The notes beneath the pieces are model-generated. The model made no database searches. It was not told the origin of the DNA and worked only from the letters and a program-made list of their open reading frames with translations. Positions 36,481-46,231 of a stretch of 64,000 nucleotides of DNA are shown in pieces (positions within the stretch are counted from its first letter, which is position 1; the number at the start of each line of letters is the position of its first letter). A program made the translations under genes and the position numbers. The DNA lies in the NCBI RefSeq assembly GCF_052857255.1, contig NC_135497.1, forward strand, positions 351,649,885 through 351,713,884, read 5' to 3'. This DNA comes from Amblyomma americanum. Lineage: Eukaryota > Arthropoda > Arachnida > Ixodida > Ixodidae.

Positions 36481-37156
36481 AATGCTTTGCGCACACTTCA
36501 TTGCTGGTGTCTCGTCGTTTTTTATTGTAAGGGTCAGATTAGCTGTACAAATACTCAACAGCGCAACATTATTGTGAGTGTCATTATTGCTGTGTGTGAA
36601 AGCTTTAAGCAAAACACAATACAGAATAAAACTAACACAATGCGCAGTAGACGGTGTTTTTTTTTTCAATGTTCACGAACTTCTACTTTAACAACTAGAT
36701 ATACGCATGTGCGGTCTGTGCGGATGGATTTTACCGCACGGCAGACATCATGTACGTGATAGAACCTAATAATTAGATGATTAATTGAAATTAACTAATC
36801 AATTTTTTATTATAATGACCAATAATGCGAAATTGGCGGCCGTATGCTAAATTGTTTATTATAAAAAACTGTATTAGCAGCTCGAACTTTCTTGACAATA
36901 AGGTGTTCTGCAATAAAAAAAATATATAAAGCAGATAAAATGATAGCCTAAGGCGCGCACAAACTAGCGAATTTCTTTTCTGCAGCAACGACAAAAATGA
37001 AAATGAAGGAATCACTTATAAGGCAGCTACGTACGGCAGTACCCGAATAGTGCAGACGGGCGCGGCGCGCTGAAATCGCGGAGCGCGGGGCCTGCACGGT
37101 CCCTTGGCGTGACGTCACGCGGCCGGTGGAGAGGCCTTAGCATTGAGAGGGTGTTG

Positions 37157-37339
37157 GTTCAATCCCGGTCGCGGAGGTCAACTTTCGATGGAGGCAAAAT
37201 TCTAGAGGCCCATGTACTGTGCGATGTCAGTGCACATTAAAAGAACCCCAAGTGGTCGAAATATCCAGAACCCTTCACTAAAGCGTCCCTAATAGCCTGA
37301 GTTGCTTTGGGACATTAAACCCCCATAAACCATAAACCA
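37157..37339 (+). repeat. SINE 3' part, after the THAP transposon
   Basis: It resumes at the B box (GTTCAATCCCGGTCGCGG) and runs through TCTAGAGGCCCATGTACTG to GGGACATTAAACCCCCATAA. Together with 32958-33022 it makes one full SINE. Its own flanking duplication is at 37340-37353. Confidence 0.92.
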
Positions 37340-40300
37340 ATTTAATTGAGTTCACTAAACCACTGCAACACAGTCCACTGGTAGTACTGGCATTGAATTT
37401 TTAGCAGAGAATACTACACAGCATAGCTGTAGGAATGGGCCCATGCCCATTCCTGTTGCTTAATTTGCTCTGTAGTATTTTTGAGTGTACGAAGCACCAA
37501 CTGCCAGCTTATTTCTTTGTTTACTCTGTCATCAGTATTTGCAATATATAAGTAATTAGTGGAAGAAAGAATGCCAGCCAGTATAGTTTACCTTTGTCAT
37601 TTACACCTAAATGATAACATGAAAAAAAAAATTTGGTAGAGACACTTAAGACTGCTTAAGTGTGGGACTGCAGAAACATTACTGTAGTGGGGTGTGTTGT
37701 TTTTGTGTAATGTTTGTACATGCATTAAAGCTCTTTTCTACAAGTTTATGAAAGCCACAGTGTCATACAGAGTTCCGGCTGGTGTCCACGCGTGTATGAC
37801 ACCACCCAGAACACTATACGACTAACATTGCATAAGAGTTTCGATATGAAAGTCTGGGAAGGCATACAATTGAAGGTGTATATGTCATCAGTTTGAATCC
37901 CTGTCGCAAGATAGCCTCCAACTTGACTAGCACATGTAAGCTATATCCAACGAGAAATGGTATGACACCACCGGGAACACTGTGTGACAAATAGTTGCGT
38001 CGAAATTTCGGTATGAATGTTGGGAAAACTGGTGCCACATGGAGGTCGGCTTGTAGGGAGCATATATAGAACAATGACATGTATAGGATTGCCTGAGGTG
38101 GTTGTGCTCTGCTTGCTGTGTGGGTCATATGGCCACTTGATGACATCACCCTATTTTTGTTTGCATTGCTAGAATTTTCTGTACCATCTGCTGGTACCAA
38201 CACATACACACGCTTGTGGTACGTGTGTGTAATAATGGGAGTTATTGATACCTTAAACCTTTATACTTAGCATCACAAATTCTTAGCACAACAAATACAT
38301 GCATATCAAATACCAAAAATATCTAACATGACATACATACTTCTTACACATGAAGGTTTGGCACAGATTTCAGTAATATGTTCTCAGCAAGCAGCAGTTC
38401 CTAATCGAAATGCTTGGCATCATTGCAATAAAGTCATGTGAAGCAAAGGTGGTGTGCATAATGACACCCTACCTAGCGTTCAATGAATCATAATTTCTCA
38501 CCTTGTGGGAATTGTTACTGGAAGAAATGGGGCAATATTTTTGGCATAAAAATTACTTGCACTCCGAGCCCTTGAAAATTGCCTGCGTCGTAACCAGATG
38601 TCAGGAAGCCTTTCTTTGTGTTAATACCTTGATTTCTGGCTTCTCACAAATTCTCACTGTGATGTGCTGCAATAAAGAACTTTTTAAATTAATTAGTGAA
38701 ATTTTTTTATCACATCACCCTGAAATTTCCTGTTTTCCCATAGTAAGGAAAGAGTTAACCAAGTAACAGCCTTTAGCTCTTGAACATGGAACTTCTTGGT
38801 CTGCACGGGCGTTTGATGTAGCAGAGGAATGCCTCAAACACACAACAGCTGTAACCCAACATTTGCCACCGTCTGACCACGCCTCTGGCTTCCATGCTTT
38901 GTGAACTTTCTCCTTCAACTGAGTGTAACTCTTACTCAGCAGCCAACTAGTGGTGTTGTGCATGTCAAAGATACTGACCTTTCTCAGTTAAAACTGCATT
39001 TCTAAAGTTTATTCCAGCAGACGTTTATTCCCCCCCCCCTCCCCCCCTATTTAAACTGAGAAGTCCAACCCCTAGCTAGCTATATGACATGGAGTAGAGG
39101 AGGGCTAATTTAGAGTTTCTGTCTGACAGTAATTCAATTTCTCTCATTTCCTGCCATTCTTGTGACACTGCTCTAAATTAGCTTTTTTCACAAGCTCACG
39201 GAAGAAAAATTACTATAGTGAAGATGCACTGCTCATTGAGGAAGGAAAATTAAACCTGGGAGCATGGCCAGCCAGCCTTTGCAAGCCAGCCTCTTCATAA
39301 GCTGCTCCTTTCACTGAATATGACAATGTAACATCTGGTGGTAGTAAAAACTGGACACAACACAAAATGTTCCATGTTGTGTCTTCATTGCGCTCATATC
39401 CTGCATTACTGCATTACTGTGCTGCTGTGCCCAGTCATGTCACAACACCAAGGTTTGATCCTTCCCGTTGCTGTTGCTCTCCTCTCTGCTATGAATCTTT
39501 GCTTTGGCTATGGCCACACTGAAGTTACACACTCTCTCCCCACATGCCTTCCTCAGATGAGATATCCTTATACGCACTCTTGTTTGTTGTGTGTGGCATG
39601 CTTTGACGAATAATTGTCACATGGTGGCAAAGTTCCTTCAAAGTTCTATGGCAAGGTTTTGTGGTGCTGCTTCTTAATTATCCCTTTCTTCGTGGCACTG
39701 CGTGCTGCTGTCAGTGCATATTTTGCTACCTTTGCAGTAAATACATACTTTTCTTATAGCATGAGAAAGTTGTCTCAGTATACTGAGTATGTAGCCATCA
39801 GTAGAGACCATATTGAGAGGTAACATGTATTTTTTGTCAAGAAGGTGTGAAGCTAGCATTTTTACCATACATCAGGCTACCTGCATAATTTGGGTCAATG
39901 CAAATGCACATGGCACTAGCAAAGCTAGGTCTGTTGTTAGTGCTTAACTTAGGCAATTTGTGCAGAAGAAGCCAACAGCCAAAAGCAAAGGTGCACAGAA
40001 ATATTACTATTATTAATCAGTTTTTGTCTGGTTTGCAAATTAGAAAAAAAACAACAGTGCACTGGTGTAGGGAGCTGAACCCACAACCATTGCATGTCAC
40101 TTAAAATTTAGTTCATTTGAGGCGGCAGTCTGTTTATCCAGGCCAATTAAAATTGCTTTGTCTTTGACTAAAGTCTCTGACTAAACGACGTGAAAAATAT
40201 TGTCCATTATACTTGCACGTCTTGGTATAAGTACCAGTCATGTAGTCATGTCTGTTGTAATCGGCATGGGCTGCATTAAAATGCATTTTCCAACGTGGTG

Positions 40301-40473
40301 AATTATTCTGTTTTAAGCCAAAAACCACTGACTGTAGAATGAACAAAGTTTAAGTGAGATAAGGCATTACTTTAAATGCATTCAACTGCTGGGCACGTGC
40401 AAAAAGGTCATAATAAAGCTTTGGCAGTAACATTTTGATAGAGGTGAAGTGCGAAAATGCCCCTGTACTGTAG

Positions 40474-40700
40474 CCACCGCGGTGGCTCAGTGGCTATGAC
40501 GCTCGGCTGCTGACCTGAAAGACGCAAGTTCGATCCCGGCCCGTGGCAGTGAAATTCTAGAGACCCGTGTACTGTGCAATGTCAGTGCGTGTTCAATAAC
40601 CCCAGGTGGCCTAAATTATATACTGGGCCCTCCACTATGGTGTCCGTTCTTCATAGCCCATATGTCATTTTGTAATGTTAGGCCCCACATACCACTACCA
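40474..40700 (+). repeat. Ruka-like SINE, diverged copy
   Basis: The head GCCACCGCGGTGGCTCAGTGG and B box GTTCGATCCCGG are clear. The body has several changes and the 3' end has decayed (GTAATGTTAGGCCCCACATA). It lies about 270 bp upstream of the TCF exon at 40969 in sense orientation. Confidence 0.88.
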
Positions 40701-40968
40701 TTGCTTTAAATGTTCTTTTGGTTTCACCTTTTGATCATACTCATTTTGCCTTGTCCCTAAATCTAGCATGGAAGTTGAGCGTTTTGTATGCTTTCGGTAT
40801 TACCAGACTATAAATTAGTCACCTGTGTGTGTCTTTACAGCTGGATACTGACAGCCCTCACCCTTGAGGCATAATTGAATGTAGGAATTGATTACATGCA
40901 TGATTTAAATTTTGAATTGTTTCATGTGGGGGCACTTGTAGAGTATTGTTTGTACCAATTTTTTACAG

Positions 40969-41166
40969 GCACTCAGCAGCTGCTGGCATGTACCCAATGC
41001 CCCCGATGGCTTCCGGGGGCTTCAGGGGAGGCAGCAGCTACGCACCACCTTTGCCAAGGCTGAACCCTCCTCTGTTGCCTCCAAGCATCATGCCACACGG
41101 CCTACACCCGGCTCTAGTCACTCCGGGCCCCAAGCAAGAACTCTCTTCCCCTCTTCCTGACACAAG
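40969..41166 (+). CDS. pan: TCF/pangolin exon: Pro/Met-rich central region
   Basis: A 198-nt exon encoding HSAAAGMYPMPPMASGGFRG and continuing through LNPPLLPPSIMPHGLHPALV to TPGPKQELSSPLPDT. The VTP-x-x-KQE-SS pattern corresponds to the VTPTVKQESS region of vertebrate TCF7L2 and LEF1, where the lysine lies in a SUMO-like site; here the residue before Lys is Pro. The acceptor is a T-rich tract plus ACAG; the donor is GTATTC at 41167, weaker than the others because it lacks the AAG extension. It enters by completing Trp and leaves two bases into a Ser codon. Confidence 0.85.
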
Positions 41167-42756
41167 GTATTCATTCACAGACATGCTGTATCCATCTGAT
41201 GTAGCCTGCCAAATTGCATTTTTCTTGTCAGAAACCTGCAGAGCCACTTTTTCAAGGCCCAAGTAGGCAAATGCTCATTTTTCACTAGTATGCATTGCGA
41301 GTTTTTTTTTTTTTTTTTCAGAGCTTGTGTTGCATAGCATGTATGTGGATGAATCGGCAATATCCAGTTTCAGCCAGTCTTGTGGGACACAATTTTTTTG
41401 GTGGTTGGAGAAATTGCATGGCTTTCAATTTAGTCATCCTGTGAAAATTTTGTACTGTGTGAATGAAGATGTATTTTTTTCCATACTGTAACCCGTCCGG
41501 GTGTAAAGCCTTCGGGCACTGTGTGGTAATGTCTGAATAAAGAAGAAAGAATTAGCAGATGCCTGCTTTAGGTCAGATGGAAATAGATCTGATCATAAGA
41601 GGACTTGTGCTGAATGATTTATTTACACTGAAATAGAACAATGCAGGCATAATGATGTTCTTCATCATGAACTAATCACGCTCGCAACCTGTACACATTT
41701 CTTATTGTATAAATAGTTTGTGTATATTACCTCTCCTATTATCCTCTCTTCCTGTCCCCTCACCTCTTTCATTTCATTTCTCCATTCTTCCTGCCATCCT
41801 TTATTTCCCAGTTGAAAATAGTAGCTACATGATTGGCTTTGGGCTTGTCATTATGTATTGTAACTGTTGCCAGGAACAGCTGGTCTTTTTGTATTACCTC
41901 TGAAGGCATTTTATGAGGTATTTGCTTTTTGCCTCATAGTGCAGAGCTCCTATGTATTGATTACAATATAGGATTGCACAGCCAGCAGTACCTTTAGCAC
42001 TGTCTTGTGATAGCCACCTACGGCATTGGTGCACATAGGCTGTGCAAACTGGGTGACAGGAGTGAGCTGCAAGCATGTTCATTTTTTCAGCGACTAGGAG
42101 CACACATATTACTCATTGGTTTTATCACTACACTGGCCAATAACGTTCATGAAAAATATATTGTCACTGATAACTGTAAATCTTAATCTCAGCATGCCTT
42201 ACCTAAAATATCACTTCAAAAAGAGCAGCATTTTCTTTGAAAAGATGGACATGCTCATGTCTCATCACAAATGCCAACGTCTTGCTGTGTGTGCATCTGA
42301 CCTTGCCACCATGAGACTGTGCTGGAGGCATCATTGTTGTGCTCCTATCAGCAGATTGATGCTGTATATGAACATAAATGTTTGGCTTTTTTTAAATGCC
42401 ATTTTCATATTATGAGTTTCTCTTAGCTGCGTTTGTGTGTCACTTGAAAAAATATCAGCCCTTCTCAAGGGAACAATTGTCTTGACATAAAATTGCATCA
42501 TGTTAGTTATATTGAATGTTTTTGTTTAGAATTCTGCTCATTGAATTTATTTTATTGTAGTGTTTTTTTACTGTACTGTTCTACTGCTGAGTATGAAGTT
42601 GTTCATTTGATCACAGCAACAGCAACGACATTTCAGTGGAGGCTAAATGCTGACATGTGCTCATGCACCGAGATTTTGCCTGAAAGTTTGTGGTTGTACA
42701 CATGCAGTGTTGTAGCTCTACAGTAGGGCTTGGTTCTGTTGCTTCTGCCAATGCAG
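41167..42756 (+). other. pan: TCF intron before the HMG-box exon
   Basis: 1.6 kb, AT-rich. Near 41485-41550 is a stretch (ACCCGTCCGGGTGTAAAG, GCCTTCGGGCACTGTG, TGTCTGAATAAAGAAGAAAG) that looks like the 3' end of a short retroposon, although no flanking duplication was found. The rest shows nothing recognisable. Confidence 0.6.
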
Positions 42757-43135
42757 CATGGCCCCTACATTTCCCAGGCACCCTCTTGCCATGTACCACC
42801 CGCTGGACTCGTCCAAGTGCAACCAGGGGCGGCCAAGCTCACGTGGCGACCTTGTGAATGGCACAACAGCAGGTCTCAATGGTCATGGTGGAGGGCCACC
42901 TTCCAGCCAGCCAGCAGGCCACCCACCCAGTAACGGCAGTAGCAGCAGCAGCCAACCGCACCAACCACAGCAGCAGCAGCATAACGGCACGGAGAAGAAG
43001 CCCCAAAAGCCGACTAACCATGTCAAGAAGCCCCTCAATGCCTTCATGCTGTACATGAAGGAAATGCGTGCCAAGGTAGTCGCTGAGTGCACCCTCAAGG
43101 AGAGTGCGGCCATCAACCAGATACTCGGGAGAAGG
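42757..43135 (+). CDS. pan: TCF/pangolin exon: low-complexity linker and first part of the HMG box
   Basis: It encodes [20 protein letters not shown], a Gly/Ser/Pro/Gln-rich linker (including [17 protein letters not shown]), and then [20 protein letters not shown] with [20 protein letters not shown] and NQILGRR. This is the start of the TCF/LEF HMG box, one of the most conserved sequences in the family, which bends DNA at CTTTGWW sites. The acceptor GCTTCTGCCAATGCAG gives a Ser across the junction; the donor GTGAGC follows the GRR codons in phase 0. The HMG box is split at GRR|WH, the position used in vertebrate TCF genes. The linker before the box is longer and more Gln/Ser-rich than in vertebrates. 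Confidence 0.95.
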
Positions 43136-46071
43136 GTGAGCCTCTAAATTATTTCATTGCGTGATGGTATAGCACCCTTGTCTTCGAAAACTCCCCTCAA
43201 AGGTTTCCCTCTTGAACAGAAATGCTTAACTCAGCAGAGTATAGCCACTGTTTCGCTGTAATGGAAACCAAAACAACCTGACAGGAACAAGTAAGCTATA
43301 AGTTTTTACCAGTCGTGGGTGGATTCCACACGGCAGTGTATGTGTGCACATCATTACAGAGAAAGAACGCACAACCAAAATTTGGTTTCAGTACTCCTTT
43401 ACCAAAGATGTTTATCTGTTATATTCCAGCCTGCAGGGCACTTTTTGCTGATTACGCCTTGAAATTGAAACCGCACTGTTACTGGAATGATACACAATGT
43501 GTTGGTGAAGCAGAAGATAGTTGTTCTTTAGATATTTTGTCAATTCGTTGAATGGAACAGGCATAAAGTGTGCAAAACCATCTCTCTTTATTTATTTTTT
43601 GAAGTTTTGATGTTTATTCACCCTTTTAATACAGGAGAAAGGAGAAAAACAAGAGCTAAAGGCATAGCCTGACAAGGGCTCTTGCTTCATGCAGCAGTCA
43701 CAGCAAACAGGATGCATATGTACACAAACATGTGTATGTAAACAGATATTTGTACACACATCTTGCATAAAAATCAGCATCACAGAAAAGCAGGCAGGAC
43801 TAGGAACAAAACTTCTGAGTTCTACAGATACAAAACAACATATAAATATCTATACAGTCACACATTACCATAATAATTTTCTAATAACCACTTCCTCAGT
43901 AAACTGTTGGATATACACGAGCAGAAATCAATGCTACCTCCTAATTTGTTGGACAGAACAGGGACCTGGTAAATGACATATTGCATGCCAATATTAGTAG
44001 GGATCCTTGGTGTTTTTAAAGTCTCCTTGCACAGGCTGTACAGACTGTGTGACTTGGGCATAGTATTCTTATATAGTTTGTTTTATGTATTTTGCTAGTC
44101 TAAAATAGTTTGTTTTATTAGCTTTAAGTATTTCATTGTTAAAGGAACAGGGGATGCGTTCGTAAGCCTGGGGTCGACTTCAGTAATTTTCAAAAATTCT
44201 CAAGATCTTTTTGATGATGATTATGAACTTTTATGGCGCAAGGGCATCTATGGCCAAAGATCGCTATGGCACAAGGTATATTCGGTTTCTCAAGCTGGGG
44301 TCAAAGACCCATTTCCCAAACATTTCATCCTAAATGAGCCAAGCACCAGACCAGGGGAAAGCTTGTACCCATTGTATCACTGGTGGGCACCCGGCGGCAC
44401 TGGGGATCGAACCCCGCTCCTCCCGCATGCGAGGCGGATGCTCAACCACTCGGCCACCGCTGTGGTTTCAAGATCTTTTTCTGTAGCATGTTAATCTGGT
44501 GTCGTTTTTGTTAGTCATCATTCTCCAGACTAGACTACAATATGATATTATTGAATAAAATAACGTGTAATATAACATTTTATTTAACCAAAGAGGTATC
44601 AGGTTACAAAGTTTATAGAGGCACCCAACAACTTTGCTCAGTTCTGTACATAACTTTTCCACGTGCGTTTCATGATAGATCGCTTTGAAACCACACTTCT
44701 GAAAACTTCTGAATAACAACTTGTTCTATTCTAATATTATTAAATTTTATAGTTGTGTTTCATACGTAGCCACAGTGATAATGAAACCAGATATTCATTA
44801 ACCGTGAGTTCTAAAATTCGTAAGTGATGTGGATGCAAAAAACACGTTGGCATCATCAGCCTACATAGTTAAGTGAGGTGAGTTACGTATATCTGATGAA
44901 TCATCACTGATTACTTTTTCTCGGTGATACATGAGTCTAGCAGAAGAGCTGTGCTTTCATCAAGTGCCTTTTCCAGCTGTAATTAGGCAGCTTCTGATTG
45001 TTTATTTTTTTTTAACCTGTTGGAAGCAGTAAGTTCACGTAAATCTAGAGCTGTTCATGTGGGAGGCTTAGGTATGTGATGTCACAAAGCTGCTCGTGGA
45101 CTACGAGAAATGCCATAGGGGAGGCCATCAGATTAATTATGAGCCACTCACCTATCTGGGAGGTCTTATTCGATGCTTGAGACAGTCTCAAGAAACACAA
45201 GACATCATGACAAGCTCATTTTATACATTTTTTTTATAAATCAATGCTTCTTGCAAGGCTCCTTTTGTATGCATTCTTTCGATTAAGGGTGCACATTGGG
45301 CACAGTGTGTGTATTGTTTGTTAGTCATAAGGAATAGGTGTTGCTGGCCCTCTGTAATCCTAATCCATTGTGTTTTCAATGCCTAAAACTGCATTGTATG
45401 TGCTTTAGCCTAAGGCAAGCGTCTATACTGGTACTTCATTGCACACTGGGGAACCATTCTTGCTACTTGGGTTGGGTGGAACTTTTTTGCCATTTAATGC
45501 GTAACATTGCAGTTTGTGCTTATCGATCACAGTTACTGCAAATTTCACAGCATTGAATATGATTTGACACTTGTTGTGGTGACGCAGTGGCTGTATGGCA
45601 TTCTGTTGTTGAGCAGGAGGTCAAAGTTTCGATGCTGAGAGCAAAAGCGACATTGGGGGCGGGTTGAAGCAAAAAAGAAATTACTGTGGATTTGGCCCCA
45701 GTAGTTGAAAATTAGCTTGGAATCCAGCATGCCTCATAACGCAAGTGTAGCTTTGGCATATATGGTGCACTAATTATTAATGTTAATTGATATTAATGAG
45801 TATAGATAAGAGAATAGGTGGTTAAAGACTATGTGATCACCTGTTTTGGCACTGCATATCAGAGGTCCTGTCATGAAAAAGGGCTTTACCATGTTGCATC
45901 TTGCACATTATTGTAATTACTAAGTTTTATTATTTATTATTTTGTCAATTATAATAGTTATAACTTATTTTTTATTAGTGAAAATACAGTTTCCTAGGTT
46001 GCTGGCCCTCTTGTTTTTGTACGCAGCATCTTCTTGCACGTGCTTATGTGTCTGTTGTCCCTTTACAACAG
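43136..46071 (+). other. pan: TCF intron inside the HMG box
   Basis: 2.9 kb, AT-rich, from GTGAGC to CTTTACAACAG. Apart from a SINE of the second family at 44213-44468 I see no repeat or gene. Confidence 0.7.
44213..44468 (-). repeat. Second tRNA-derived SINE family, intact with target duplication
   Basis: On the minus strand it starts AAACCACAGCGGTGGCCGAG, has the A-box-like TGGTTGAGC and the B box GGTTCGATCCCC, then a body not shared with the Ruka-like copies, and ends ...TTCATAATCATCATC. A perfect 12-bp duplication CAAGATCTTTTT flanks it at 44201-44212 and 44469-44480. The tRNA-like head resembles Leu/Ser tRNAs. The ATC tail differs from the CATAAACCAAACC tail of the other family, suggesting a different LINE partner. 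Confidence 0.88.
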
Positions 46072-46231
46072 TGGCACAGCCTTTCCCGGGAGGAGCAGTC
46101 GAAATACTATGAGATGGCACGCAAGGAGCGGCAGATCCATATGCAGCTGTATCCTGGTTGGACAGCAAGAGATAATTATGCCATCAACAGCAAAAAGAAG
46201 AAACGCAAGAAGGACAAGAGCCAGGATGGAG
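46072..46231 (+). CDS. pan: TCF/pangolin exon: second part of the HMG box and basic tail
   Basis: It encodes [40 protein letters not shown] and [14 protein letters not shown]. The first two blocks complete the HMG box. The Lys/Arg run is the basic tail, which in this family contacts the minor-groove-bent DNA and works as a nuclear localisation signal. The acceptor is CTTTACAACAG; the donor is GTGAGT at 46232. It leaves one base (G) in the last codon, completed as Asp by the next exon. Confidence 0.95.

Larger units (their letters stand above)
33023..37156 (+). mobile_element. P-element-like (THAP9-type) DNA transposon, apparently complete
   Basis: The terminal inverted repeats are CAACACCCTCT at 33023-33033 and AGAGGGTGTTG at 37146-37156. 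Subterminal inverted pairs follow: AGGCCTCTCCA (33047-33057; 37127-37137) and ACGTCACGCCAAG (33080-33092; 37103-37115). A direct repeat GGTTCAATC flanks the element at 33015-33023 and 37156-37164. Because of base sharing it can be read as 8 or 9 bp, and P elements make 8-bp duplications. The element is about 4.13 kb and encodes an open two-exon THAP-domain transposase in the same direction as TCF. All parts needed for an autonomous element are visible. Activity cannot be judged from one copy. Confidence 0.88.
13650..40968 (+). other. pan: 27-kb TCF intron
   Basis: This giant intron begins GTGAGT and ends TTTTTTACAG. It carries CpG-dense blocks near 15500-16250, 18640-19900 and 24580-25440, the AT and CT microsatellites, and most of the mobile elements listed separately. 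In 20180-28400, apart from the 24.6-25.4 kb CpG block, I see only low-complexity runs and unassigned AT-rich sequence. I see nothing in 29241-30140, 32490-32940 or 38060-40470. Composition shifts at about 32.5 kb from GC-rich with islands to AT-rich. Confidence 0.75.

Noticed and set aside
37816..38209. Minus-strand frame of 131 codons
   Set aside because: It overlaps the degenerate tandem duplication, lacks motifs and lies in AT-rich intron sequence.
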